Below are positions 44,570 through 52,400 of a stretch of 63,921 nucleotides of DNA, piece by piece (the first letter of the stretch is position 1; every line of letters starts with the position of its first letter). Location: contig NZ_JAKRWM010000023.1 of the NCBI RefSeq assembly GCF_022352055.1, forward strand, positions 1 to 63,921. Direction: 5' to 3'. A model generated the notes under the pieces. That model searched no databases, was not told the origin of the DNA, and was given only the letters and a program-made list of their open reading frames with translations. Position numbers and translations under genes: made by a program. Source of the stretch: Cohnella mopanensis. GTDB taxonomy: Bacteria; Bacillota; Bacilli; Paenibacillales; Paenibacillaceae.

Positions 44570-44618
44570 AAAAGACGACTCTTGCTCCACCAAATGGAAT
44601 TCGGAGTCGTCTTTTCGT
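44570..44618. terminator. Strong bidirectional hairpin without an adjacent gene
   Basis: AAAAGACGACTC pairs with GAGTCGTCTTTT, with A/T runs on both sides. It lies in the 630-base gap between 44379 and 45010, downstream of the orphan tRNA-like piece and tail copy I. It may be the terminator of a deleted gene. Confidence 0.75.
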
Positions 44619-44697
44619 TCTTTCATTGTCATTACTCAGAAAACCTCTAGTTCTTCAGTACCCTCGACATTACGCGGTTCTTCGCTTTTTAATATGA

Positions 44698-44726
44698 CGC
44701 GCCCGGTACGACTCGAACGTACGACC
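44698..44726 (-). other. Orphan tRNA 3' piece: T-arm and acceptor strand
   Basis: The minus strand has GTACG-TTCGAGT-CGTAC, a perfect T stem-loop, followed by CGGGCGCG, the 3' acceptor strand used in GCGCCCG-starting tRNAs (several tRNA-Arg). The matching 5' half and a clear anticodon arm are absent within 100 bases upstream. It is best read as a broken tRNA or an attachment-site remnant. Confidence 0.5.
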
Positions 44727-44766
44727 TTCATTTGTGACTTAAACCCGAGCATTCGTTTCTCGGTTC

Positions 44767-44829
44767 TTACTCTTCCCCCACAGCCACCGGATTCCCCTCA
44801 TAGCTAATCCAATCGCTCCAATTATAATA
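44767..44829 (-). repeat. Orphan sulfurtransferase C-terminal tail, copy I
   Basis: Minus strand: YYNWSDWISYEGNPVAVGEE and a TAA stop. It corresponds to the sulfurtransferase end at 46181. The frame is open only a few codons upstream (ATKYLKK). The orphan tRNA piece lies 40 bases downstream. Confidence 0.75.
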
Positions 44830-44950
44830 TTTCTTAAGATATTTTGTTGCAGGATATTTATGGCTCAATAGCGTATATATTCTTTATTGTGACGGATATT
44901 GACACTTTTTGGGGACGCATCTGATCGAAGGAAGGAGAATTTAATTTGTA

Positions 44951-44963
44951 CATGTAAAATGCT
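44951..44963. repeat. 13-bp direct repeat, left copy
   Basis: CATGTAAAATGCT occurs here and again at 45900-45912 in the same orientation. The two copies flank one AT-rich gene (45010-45846). Confidence 0.7.
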
Positions 44964-45009
44964 GCTGAACTCCAAACACAACAATTTATTACTAATATAG
45001 GAGAACAAA

Positions 45010-45846
45010 ATGAAGCTCAAAGAAAAGGATTATGGTTATATTATAGCCTTTTTAGTTTTACTATTAATCGGTCTATTTACATTTTATTATGGTTCAGACA
45101 ATAGCCAAATTGTAAGTTACTTAGGTTTTGCAGGAACAATTACTTCCTTAATACTCGCAGTTGTTGCCTTAATATATACATTTTACCAAAGTACAACATC
45201 GATTAATCAGGTTCAAAAAATCACAGAAGCTTCTGAAAAGCTAAACCAAGCTATTGGGGGGTTTCAAGAAGTTCAAAGCCAAATGTCGATTTCATTAGAG
45301 GCTATGAAGCACGTCAGTTACCAGGTTTCAGATATGCAGAACCAGATATCGGCTTCTGTTGATTCGATAGTACAGGTTAGCCAACAGGTTTCCGAAATGG
45401 ACAACAAAGTAAGCCAGGTTGTATCGGGAATATCTAAAACAGAATCACCTAATTCAACAGATACCGATACAATCACGTACGATGAAATAGTGAAGATTCT
45501 ACAACGATGTTCAATCGATGGGCTACTCTGCTTATTACTTGGAATTTTTCAAAGTAGGAGCCCCAAAAAGGATTTAACTCTAAGAAGCATAATTGAAGAA
45601 TTAAATTCAAAGCATGCACTTAGCTTGTCAAGAGAATATTACTTTGGATTTTTAGTTGGATTCACCGGAACAAAATTGATAAAAGGGCTATCAAAGAATA
45701 ATGAGCAATTTAGCGTCGAATTTACTAAAACAGAAGAGTTAACAAGAGCGGTGCTACAAATGATAGAAATACAACATAGCAAAGCACCGCAGTACATAGA
45801 TAAAATTCGTACCGCTTTCTCTACCTACTACGAGGTTAAAGTTTAA
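45010..45846 (+). CDS. Membrane/coiled-coil protein of unknown function
   Basis: The 278-residue protein has two N-terminal membrane segments (YIIAFLVLLLIGLFTFYYG and about residues 37-58). A coiled coil of about 85 residues follows (QKITEASEKLNQAIGGFQEV, then MQNQISASVDSIVQVSQQVS), like the signalling part of chemoreceptors but without their hairpin tip. A C-terminal helical domain follows after a Ser/Thr linker. It is clearly more AT-rich than its neighbours and is flanked by 13-bp direct repeats, suggesting acquisition as a unit. Family unknown; a sensor or defence protein is possible but unproved. Confidence 0.65.
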   Translation: MKLKEKDYGYIIAFLVLLLIGLFTFYYGSDNSQIVSYLGFAGTITSLILAVVALIYTFYQSTTSINQVQKITEASEKLNQAIGGFQEVQSQMSISLEAMKHVSYQVSDMQNQISASVDSIVQVSQQVSEMDNKVSQVVSGISKTESPNSTDTDTITYDEIVKILQRCSIDGLLCLLLGIFQSRSPKKDLTLRSIIEELNSKHALSLSREYYFGFLVGFTGTKLIKGLSKNNEQFSVEFTKTEELTRAVLQMIEIQHSKAPQYIDKIRTAFSTYYEVKV

Positions 45847-45899
45847 GTAATAGCAAAACACATTTATCTGTTTTATAGGGTACTTTTAAAGGGTCTAGG

Positions 45900-45912
45900 C
45901 ATGTAAAATGCT
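45900..45912. repeat. 13-bp direct repeat, right copy
   Basis: Exact second copy of the CATGTAAAATGCT word found at 44951, located 54 bases after the stop of the gene it flanks. Confidence 0.7.
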
Positions 45913-45929
45913 AAAGGCTTATATACCTT

Positions 45930-45960
45930 GTTGATTCTATGTTGATCGTGTCATTTATAC
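45930..45960. repeat. Diverged tandem TTGA motif, copy 4
   Basis: Two TTGAT words 11 bases apart followed by a TTTATAC end echo the motif at 46096, but no hairpin abuts it. The rest of 45913-46095 shows no gene. Confidence 0.4.
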
Positions 45961-46095
45961 TTTTGTATTGTTGATTTACATACGACAGTCTGGAAACAAC
46001 ACCACTATAGTTGGGCATAATTGGCCCTGATTTATAAGCACAGGCATGATCGCACTGTCGGGTAAGCTCACTGTGAAGTGTTTTTAGGAGCCGTT

Positions 46096-46121
46096 GTTGA
46101 CTTCGTGTTGACTTCGAGTAT
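46096..46121. repeat. Tandem TTGAC motif, copy 3
   Basis: Two TTGAC words 11 bases apart, followed by TCGAGTAT, abut the sulfurtransferase terminator. Read on the plus strand, the first TTGACT and the TATAGA after it are 16 bases apart, so a promoter is also possible. Confidence 0.7.
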
Positions 46122-46123
46122 AG

Positions 46124-46167
46124 AAAAATACACCGCCGGGGCGATGGGCCACATGGCGATGTATTCA
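46124..46167 (-). terminator. Terminator of the sulfurtransferase gene
   Basis: AATACACCGCC and GGCGATGTATT form the stem (one wobble). On the minus strand TTTTTCTATA follows. It resembles the hairpin at 43536, and the base pattern TAGTACTG before it is also shared with that copy. Confidence 0.8.
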
Positions 46168-46180
46168 TCGAACAGTACTA

Positions 46181-47035
46181 CTATATGCCTTTCGGTTCTT
46201 CCTCATCCCCGACAGCTACCGCATTCTCCCCATAACTAATCCAATCGCTCCAGCTGCCCACATAAAGCTTCACCCGAGTAAAGCCCGCGTCCTGAAGAGC
46301 CATTACGTTAGGCGTCGCGGTGACGCCGGATCCGCAGTAGACGACGATCTCGTCGTCGGGCGATAGGCCGGCGAAGCGCTCGCGCTGCTCGTCCGCGTCC
46401 TTCCAAGTGCCGTCGGCGCGGCGGCCGTCCGCCCAGAAACGGTTGATCGCCCCGGGGATATGCCCGGCTACGCGATCGATCGGCTCTACTTCCCCGCGAT
46501 AGCGCGGAGCTTCGCGCGAGTCGATCAGGACGAAGCTCCCTGTTCCGAGCGCTTCGCGTACCTCGTCCACCTCTATGAGCATATTGTGCTGTACGCTCGC
46601 ATGGAAGGTCGACGGAATGATCACCTTCTGCTCGGCCGATACCGGACATCCGGCCTTCTGCCAAGCCGAGAAGCCGCTATCCATGACAGATACGTTAGTA
46701 TGGCCCAAATACCGCATAAGCCACCACAGACGAGAAGCCATCGCCCCGCCTTGATCATCGTAAGCGACCACTCGGGAGTCATTCCCAATGCCCGCCCGAC
46801 CAAGCCGCGCGGCCAGCTCGGCCACATCCGGCAACGGGTGCCTCCCGCCATGCTCGTCTATAGGCGCCGACAGGTCCTTCTCCAAGTCCAAGTACACCGC
46901 TCCCGGAATATGTCCTTCTTCATACGCCGTGCGCCCGGCGTCCGGTTTCCCCAACTGGAACCTGCAATCCACGATCACCAGATCGGATTCGTATAAACGC
47001 GCGAGCAACCATTTCATAGGAACGATATTGTCCAT
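46181..47035 (-). CDS. Thiosulfate/3-mercaptopyruvate-type sulfurtransferase
   Basis: The 284-residue protein has two rhodanese domains. The first (about 10-130) is inactive in type (YDDQGGAMASRLWWLMRYLG). The second holds the active-site loop C234-GSGVTA (VVYCGSGVTATPNVMALQ), which favours thiosulfate as sulfur donor. SREAPRYRGEVEPID and GHIPGAINRFW are standard. It transfers sulfane sulfur, for example to cyanide or thiols. The last 20 residues (WSDWISYGENAVAVGDEE) are the sequence found as orphan repeats elsewhere in the window. ATG at 47035 is preferred over the TTG at 47044 on spacing. Confidence 0.92.
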   Translation of the reverse strand: MDNIVPMKWLLARLYESDLVIVDCRFQLGKPDAGRTAYEEGHIPGAVYLDLEKDLSAPIDEHGGRHPLPDVAELAARLGRAGIGNDSRVVAYDDQGGAMASRLWWLMRYLGHTNVSVMDSGFSAWQKAGCPVSAEQKVIIPSTFHASVQHNMLIEVDEVREALGTGSFVLIDSREAPRYRGEVEPIDRVAGHIPGAINRFWADGRRADGTWKDADEQRERFAGLSPDDEIVVYCGSGVTATPNVMALQDAGFTRVKLYVGSWSDWISYGENAVAVGDEEEPKGI

Positions 47036-47093
47036 AAAGATCAACGCCTTTCATTTCATTGAGATATCCCATCTATTAATGATCCAAATCCAT

Positions 47094-48290
47094 CTAAACA
47101 GTTGCCGAAGCCGATCCCGTCGCCCGCTTCAACGACCTAGCCGACAACAACGCCCACACGATCACCGCCAGCATCGCGACTGCAAAAACGGCAAACAACC
47201 AGCGCGTAGCGTCCGTCCCGTGCTCGTCCAAGAACCATCCCGTCAACTTCGGCATCAATGCCCCGCCGATTCCTCCGAACGCCATGAGCAAGCTCGTCGT
47301 CCGTTCCGTCATGCCGGGCACCGCCCGGTTCAAGAAGACGAGAGCGACGGCGAACATGCCCGACATTGCTAAGCCTGCCAAGAAAGTCAGGATGAACGTC
47401 GCCCACGTACTATCCAGTCCGCCCATCAGAACGAAAATAACCGCGGTGGATATACAAGTAATCAACATATAAGCAGCTCCGCCCCAACGGTCGGCAGCAT
47501 GCCCCGATACCATCCTACCAAGCACCATGGCCCCCCAGAAAAGACTCAAGGACAGCGAGGCGGTCGAATCCGATAAGCCATTATTATGAACAAGCAAGGA
47601 TGGCAAATAATGAATGAAGCTCATCTCGAACCCGACATAGACGGCGAAGAACAAGGATCCGCCGGCCAATACCGCTATCACCCGCCCGCGATTAGGCATT
47701 TTCGTTAACCGGGCTTCGGCCGTCGCCGTATTTTCCGGCGGGCGATCCAATATTTTCGGCCAGAATAGGAACCACATCAGCACCGTTATCGCCGCCAATA
47801 TTCCAACGACCATGAACGCATGCACCCACAATCCTGAGGCGATCAAACCCGCCCCTGCGAATGGCATCAAGAGCGCACCTACGCCGAAGAACACTTCAAC
47901 CCGGCTCATCGCCACGTTGGCATTCCCTTGAGCCGCTCCAATAATGAAGGACCCTACAACCGCTTCCGTCGTACCGAAGCCGAATCCCGCAAGAGGACCG
48001 ATCGCCAGCATAACTCCCCATTCCGGCTGGAAGGAATAGACCACTTCCACGACAGCCATTGTTGCGAGCGCGGTGAGCAGCAGAGCCTTCTTCCCGATTC
48101 GACCCATTAACCACGGCGCCAGCGTGATGCCGACCATTCCGCCTAGAAACTGGTTCATGACCAGTTGGCCGCCGTCCCCGTACTGTATCCCATAAGCCTC
48201 GACCATCGGCTCCATAACCGTACCTACTACCAACTGCCCGATCCCAACGATCAAATAAGCAATACAACCTAAGAAGACTAATCGAGCCAT
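47094..48290 (-). CDS. MFS transporter
   Basis: The 398-residue protein has twelve membrane segments in two bundles. It has the MFS loop features APWLMGRIGKKALLLTALAT after TM2 and GRMVSGHAADRWGGAAYMLI in the second half. It is upstream of the sulfurtransferase on the same strand with a 58-base gap, so the two may be cotranscribed. Substrate unknown; sulfonate, thiosulfate-linked or drug export cannot be told apart. Confidence 0.88.
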   Translation of the reverse strand: MARLVFLGCIAYLIVGIGQLVVGTVMEPMVEAYGIQYGDGGQLVMNQFLGGMVGITLAPWLMGRIGKKALLLTALATMAVVEVVYSFQPEWGVMLAIGPLAGFGFGTTEAVVGSFIIGAAQGNANVAMSRVEVFFGVGALLMPFAGAGLIASGLWVHAFMVVGILAAITVLMWFLFWPKILDRPPENTATAEARLTKMPNRGRVIAVLAGGSLFFAVYVGFEMSFIHYLPSLLVHNNGLSDSTASLSLSLFWGAMVLGRMVSGHAADRWGGAAYMLITCISTAVIFVLMGGLDSTWATFILTFLAGLAMSGMFAVALVFLNRAVPGMTERTTSLLMAFGGIGGALMPKLTGWFLDEHGTDATRWLFAVFAVAMLAVIVWALLSARSLKRATGSASATV

Positions 48291-48380
48291 AACGTATAAC
48301 TACTCCTTTGCGCTTCCCTACATTTCAACCCCACTATCATACCACGTAAGCTATGGAGCTTCATCCCTTGAAAATGACAA

Positions 48381-48408
48381 AAACCGAGCCCCTAGGGGCT
48401 CGGCTTTC
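48381..48408. terminator. Terminator hairpin downstream of the DUF975 gene
   Basis: CCGAGCCCCTAGGGGCTCGG (48384-48403) is a perfect 20-base palindrome with A's before and T's after. It can end the DUF975 transcript on the minus strand. Confidence 0.85.
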
Positions 48409-48424
48409 CATCGCAACGATTGAA

Positions 48425-49063
48425 TTAAACGATTACGCCTTCATAAGGGCTCGGCGGAGGCGGAGGTGGAACCGACATGGAACGGCTGATCAGATCGTTA
48501 TAGAAATGTCCGAGAGCCGTGTAGTAATAAGGAGCTACCCACAACAGACCTATTCCTAATGCAAGGCTCCCTAATATGTACCATCCGATAAAGGTAAGCA
48601 TTAGCACGAACAATCTGCCTTTGTGGCCTACCATCAACTCCTTGCTTCTACGAATGGCTTCCAGGGCACCGATCTCCGGATTATCCTTTAATATGAAATA
48701 GGCTTGAGAATAACGGAAAGCCGCAATAATACCCGGAACAATAAGGAGTAACATCCATAAGAAAGTAAAAATCGCCATAAGGAGATACAGAAGAAACGTA
48801 GGTACAAATCTTTGAAACCCGCTAAACAGATCATTGGTTGAAGGCGACTCATTACGGGATAAATTCAAAAAGTAGCTCATGAGCCCGTAAGTCAACGCAC
48901 CCGTTACCAGCAAGCTTGCAATCCAGCCAATAAAGGGAATGAGCGAAAGAAAACCTATTGCAATAACAATAATATAAAACAGTAGAAAGTGAAGTACTGC
49001 GCTTCCCCAGTTACCCGCGAGGCTTGCCCTTGCTCTTGCGCGAATTTCAGAACTTGTCGGCAA
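48425..49063 (-). CDS. DUF975 family membrane protein
   Basis: The 212-residue protein starts MPTSSEIRARARASLAGNWG, the typical DUF975 N-terminus. It has about six membrane segments and the conserved YSQAYFILKDNPEIGALEAI followed by RRSKELMVGHKGRLFVLMLT. It ends in a Pro-rich tail (VPPPPPPSPYEG). Function unknown. Single gene. Confidence 0.88.
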   Translation of the reverse strand: MPTSSEIRARARASLAGNWGSAVLHFLLFYIIVIAIGFLSLIPFIGWIASLLVTGALTYGLMSYFLNLSRNESPSTNDLFSGFQRFVPTFLLYLLMAIFTFLWMLLLIVPGIIAAFRYSQAYFILKDNPEIGALEAIRRSKELMVGHKGRLFVLMLTFIGWYILGSLALGIGLLWVAPYYYTALGHFYNDLISRSMSVPPPPPPSPYEGVIV

Positions 49064-49313
49064 TGTCCCAATCCACCTTTACTCATAATAGGTATGAAAA
49101 TTTTGTAAATCCTATTTAATTTTATATTCACATTTTATATTTATCAACTATTTTTTGCATTAAACAACATAATACTCCCATATCCGACACTAGTTACCTT
49201 TCGTTAACTCCTCCTTCGCGGCTTATTAAATCATCGTGCAGACAATACCTTCTTCCCTCTCTGACATTTATAATAGAACCACTAAAGATTTATGCACGGA
49301 AGGACGTGAACTA

Positions 49314-49802
49314 ATGATGGCTGAGATTAACCTGCGTCTGGAGCACATGACCGACATAGATGGCCAAGCGATTTGCACTTGGCGTTATCCCCCTCCATAC
49401 GAACTCTTCCACTGGTTATCCTGGGAGACGATGGTGGAGACGGGGTGGGAGTTCGGCGATCCTTTTATCCGCCAAGAGCAATATTTGGCCGTGAGAAATA
49501 CCGATAACGGGCAGTTAGTCGGTTATGTTCAAATTTTTCCTATGGGCCGTACGTTGCGAATCGGAATGGGCTTGCGGCCGGATTGCTGCGATCGAGGCTG
49601 GGGAACCGCTCTTACGAAATTAGTCGTTCAAGAAGCGTTGCGCCGGCAACCCGACGCGGAAATCGATCTGGAGGTTGAAAAATGGAACAAACGCGCCATA
49701 CGCGTATACGAGAAAGCGGGGTTCATCGTCACCGACGAGTACGACCGTAGAGCTTCTCACGGAACCGTCAGCGTGTTCTGCATGGTGTGGCATAACCGTT
49801 AA
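49314..49802 (+). CDS. GNAT-family N-acetyltransferase
   Basis: The 162-residue protein starts MMAEINLRLEHMTDIDGQAI with GGAAGG upstream; the open frame extends to 49236 but without a start signal. The RimI/RimJ-like fold shows WRYPPPYELFHW, LRIGMGLRPDCCDRGWGTAL (acetyl-CoA loop) and NKRAIRVYEKAGFIVTDEYD. Substrate unknown. Confidence 0.85.
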   Translation: MMAEINLRLEHMTDIDGQAICTWRYPPPYELFHWLSWETMVETGWEFGDPFIRQEQYLAVRNTDNGQLVGYVQIFPMGRTLRIGMGLRPDCCDRGWGTALTKLVVQEALRRQPDAEIDLEVEKWNKRAIRVYEKAGFIVTDEYDRRASHGTVSVFCMVWHNR

Positions 49803-49906
49803 GCCCCTCACATACATCTATAGTGAACAACCAAGAATCAGGATGCTTCTGTCGGGCAGTTTCACCAGAAAAGGGTGCCATCACCTATTAAGGAGGCTGT
49901 TTCTGA

Positions 49907-50110
49907 ATGAAGGCGCTTAACGTCATCAGTCTGATTCTCATTATCCTCGGAGGTTTGAACTGGCTATCCGTCGGCTTATTCAAGTACGATGTTGTCAGCG
50001 AGCTTTTCGGTGGAACGGATGAGGTGGGTTCAAGGATCGTCTATACCGTCGTCGGTATCGCCGCGCTCTATGCGCTCGCGCTTCTCCCGAAAGTTTCCAG
50101 AGACAACTAA
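49907..50110 (+). CDS. DUF378 family small membrane protein
   Basis: The 67-residue protein has two membrane segments (NVISLILIILGGLNWLSVGL and IVYTVVGIAALYALALLP) with the GGLNW motif of DUF378. AAGGAGG lies upstream. Function unknown. The terminator at 50128 closes it. Confidence 0.9.
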   Translation: MKALNVISLILIILGGLNWLSVGLFKYDVVSELFGGTDEVGSRIVYTVVGIAALYALALLPKVSRDN

Positions 50111-50127
50111 AGTCAGTTACAGCAATT

Positions 50128-50177
50128 ACGGGACTTTATCCGGCCGAATGGCCGGACGAAGTCCCGTAGTTTTTTTA
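50128..50177. terminator. Strong terminator between DUF378 and PCD genes
   Basis: ACGGGACTT pairs with AAGTCCCGT, with an inner TCCGGCC/GGCCGGA stem and a GAAT-type loop, then TTTTTTT on the plus strand. It touches the PCD stop codon and may serve both genes. Confidence 0.9.
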
Positions 50178-50465
50178 TAATCGATCGTATGCCTTCGCCG
50201 ATCCCAAGTCGAGCGCGGTTAATCCGCCGGAGTGCCACGTCGTAAGCCGAATCGTTACGCGCCTATAATCAATCCCGATAAAAGGATGATGATTGTCGTC
50301 TTCCGCGACAGCTGCGACTTTGTTGACGAAAGCAATAGCTTCCATGAAGGTGGGAAACAGACGCTTGCGTGCGAGCCACTTTCCGTCGTCCTCGATTTTC
50401 CAATCCGTAAGCTCCAACAGAGCGGCTTCTAGCTCTGCCTCGGTTAATAAAGGGAGTTTGCTCAA
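50175..50465 (-). CDS. Pterin-4a-carbinolamine dehydratase family protein
   Basis: The 96-residue protein starts at a TTG at 50465 with GGAGGAGG nine bases before it (LSKLPLLTEAELEAALLELT). It has the PCD core: WLARKRLFPTFMEAIAFVNK, AEDDNHHPFIGIDYRRVTIR (His-His-Pro) and LTTWHSGGLTALD. It recycles 4a-hydroxy-tetrahydropterin, or acts as a protein cofactor. No aromatic hydroxylase gene is nearby. Confidence 0.88.
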   Translation of the reverse strand: MSKLPLLTEAELEAALLELTDWKIEDDGKWLARKRLFPTFMEAIAFVNKVAAVAEDDNHHPFIGIDYRRVTIRLTTWHSGGLTALDLGSAKAYDRL

Positions 50466-50611
50466 CTTGATCTTCCTCCTCCAAGCCTTTTTCATTCCGA
50501 GTTTACCACAATCTTACTAATATATTGCCTGTTCTATCCCAGCTTTTTGGCCTTTGTGTCCAACCCTAGCGATTTTACATCGATGAATTTACGAAAAACC
50601 CGGATAACCTC

Positions 50612-50639
50612 TAAAGCTTTGGCGGGGTTCTGTCGATAA
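50612..50639 (+). promoter_or_regulatory. Sigma-D (flagellar) type promoter for motAB
   Basis: TAAA at 50612-50615 and GTCGATAA at 50632-50639, 16 bases apart, match the TAAA-N15/16-GCCGATAA form used by the motility sigma factor. It lies 75 bases upstream of the motA start, as expected for a chemotaxis/motility operon. Confidence 0.7.
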
Positions 50640-50713
50640 ACCTATTATCGTGTCGGTTGTGAGGGTAATCTCCTGTCGCGTACATATCATTCTTCTATAT
50701 GCCGGGGTGTACG

Positions 50714-51520
50714 ATGAAAAATTCAACGATTATTGGTTTAGTACTAGGTTTTGTAGCGCTCATTTTTGGTATGTATCTGAAGGGCGCCCCCATTATTAGT
50801 CTTGTGAACAATCCGGCTGCTTACGTCATCATTCTCGTCGGAACATGCGCGTCCGTCTTAATGGCCTTTCCCATGTCGGATCTCGCCAAAGTACCCAAAC
50901 TATTCAAATTGATCTTCGTAGAACCTAAGTTGCTTCCGCGCCAACAACTCATTGGCATGTTCATGGAGTGGGCTACCATTACCCGCCGTGAAGGCTTACT
51001 CGCTCTCGAAGCGCGCGTAGACGAGATTGAGGATGCGTTCCTTAAGACCGGTATGCGGATGATCATTGATGGTAATGACCAAGATTTCGTAAGAGATGTA
51101 CTTCTTGAAGATATTTCGGCAACGGAGGAACGCCATCGCGGCGGCGCGCAAATATTCTCCCAAGCGGGGATGTACGCTCCGACTCTCGGGGTTCTCGGAG
51201 CCGTTATCGGACTTATCGCTGCGCTCGGCAACCTTGCCGAGATGGAGAAACTCGCCCATGCCGTTGCCGCTGCCTTTATCGCGACATTGCTCGGTATCTT
51301 CACGGGTTATGTTCTCTGGCATCCGATTGCCAACAAATTGAAGCGCCTCTCCAAACGCGAGATCGACCTCAAGTTGATGATGGTCGAAGGTTTGCTGTCG
51401 ATTCAATCCGGGGTATCGACGATTGCCATTCAACAGAAGCTTCTAGTATTCCTTACTCCTACGGAGCGGTTGGCGTTCGCGGAGAAAGAGGAGGCGCAAC
51501 GTGAGCAGAAAACGGCATGA
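50714..51520 (+). CDS. motA: Flagellar motor stator protein MotA
   Basis: The 268-residue protein has four membrane segments (TIIGLVLGFVALIFGMYLKG; YVIILVGTCASVLMAFPM; APTLGVLGAVIGLIAALGNL; AVAAAFIATLLGIFTGYVLW) and the cytoplasmic loop between TM2 and TM3 that meets FliG (RREGLLALEARVDEIEDAFL). GGGGTG before the ATG at 50714 selects it over the ATG at 50699. It forms the stator ion channel with MotB, whose gene overlaps by 20 bases. Confidence 0.95.
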   Translation: MKNSTIIGLVLGFVALIFGMYLKGAPIISLVNNPAAYVIILVGTCASVLMAFPMSDLAKVPKLFKLIFVEPKLLPRQQLIGMFMEWATITRREGLLALEARVDEIEDAFLKTGMRMIIDGNDQDFVRDVLLEDISATEERHRGGAQIFSQAGMYAPTLGVLGAVIGLIAALGNLAEMEKLAHAVAAAFIATLLGIFTGYVLWHPIANKLKRLSKREIDLKLMMVEGLLSIQSGVSTIAIQQKLLVFLTPTERLAFAEKEEAQREQKTA

Positions 51521-52334
51521 ACCGCATGAGGAGCACCCGGACGAATCCTGGCTCCTTCCTTATTCCGATCTCATGACGTTGCTGCTGGCCTTGTTTATCG
51601 TTCTATACGCGGCCAGCGCGGTCAATACGTCCAAATTCGAGGAGATGAGCCGCGCCTTCAAGACGGCGTTCAGCTCCGGACTTGGAATTCTCGACAACGG
51701 ATCGATTACGCAAGACGATAAGATTAAGAAGCAAACCGCCCAAGAACTCCCTCGGAACAATGAGGGCAAGAAAGATAAGACCCGTGAAGAGCTGAAGCAG
51801 CAAGAACAACAAAATCTGGAGCAGCTCCAGAAAGAACTTAACAAATACATTCAGAAGAACGGGCTGTCCTCACAGCTTGAGACTCAGCTGAATCAATCCC
51901 AGCTTCTCATCACCATACGGGATAATGCATTATTCCCATCCGGTAGCGCTAATATCAAGGCAGATTCGCAGAAGCTTGCCGCTGCCATCGGCCAAATGCT
52001 GCAGCAGTACCCGGACTATGAAATTCTGGTAACCGGTCACACCGATAACCAACCGATCAACACGAGCGAATTCCCTTCGAACTGGGAGCTAAGCTCCAAG
52101 CGGGCCATCAACTTCATGAAGATTCTGTTGGCGAATACGGCATTCGATCCAAGTCGCTTCAGCGCGATCGGATACGGTGAGTTCCGTCCTCTGGAGAGCA
52201 ACACGTCCGATGCCAGTCGAGCTAAGAACCGCCGTGTAGAAGTTTCAATCCTACGTAATTACTTGGAGCCTAAAGATAGCAGCAAAGAGATCACCCTCAA
52301 TGCGATCGCAGGCGAAGGTAAGCAAACAGAATAG
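51501..52334 (+). CDS. motB: Flagellar motor stator protein MotB
   Basis: The 277-residue protein has the single membrane segment with the ion-carrying Asp (LLPYSDLMTLLLALFIVLYA), a plug/linker with Lys/Gln-rich coiled coil, and an OmpA-type peptidoglycan-binding domain (TGHTDNQPINTSEFPSNWEL, RFSAIGYGEFRP, NRRVEVSIL). GAGGAGG precedes a GTG at 51501. Together with MotA it powers flagellar rotation. H+ or Na+ use cannot be told by eye. Confidence 0.95.
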   Translation: MSRKRHEPHEEHPDESWLLPYSDLMTLLLALFIVLYAASAVNTSKFEEMSRAFKTAFSSGLGILDNGSITQDDKIKKQTAQELPRNNEGKKDKTREELKQQEQQNLEQLQKELNKYIQKNGLSSQLETQLNQSQLLITIRDNALFPSGSANIKADSQKLAAAIGQMLQQYPDYEILVTGHTDNQPINTSEFPSNWELSSKRAINFMKILLANTAFDPSRFSAIGYGEFRPLESNTSDASRAKNRRVEVSILRNYLEPKDSSKEITLNAIAGEGKQTE

Positions 52335-52354
52335 CTTATACCCTGATATAGTAC

Positions 52355-52400
52355 AAAGGAACGTCCAGAGACGCTAACTTCTCTCGGACGTTCCTTTTTT
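52355..52400. terminator. Terminator of motAB
   Basis: AAAGGAACGTCC and GGACGTTCCTTT form a 12-bp stem with an AGAG/CTCT inner pair, followed by TTTTTT. It touches the stop codon of the next, converging gene. Confidence 0.9.

Noticed and set aside
44514..44807. A 97-codon plus-strand frame with PVRLERTTF-like translation
   Set aside because: This phrase is the well-known false translation of a tRNA 3' region read backwards. The DNA holds a tRNA-like T-arm, a hairpin and a repeat tail, not a gene.
46096..46126. TTGACT-16-TATAGA as a plus-strand promoter making a small RNA
   Set aside because: Kept only as a possibility. The following hairpin has its T tract on the minus strand, and the 43508 copy does not preserve a -10, so the promoter reading is not supported.
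50496..50711. Possible c-di-GMP riboswitch before motA
   Set aside because: The conserved GEMM cores are absent. The visible signal is a sigma-D-type promoter, which explains the region.
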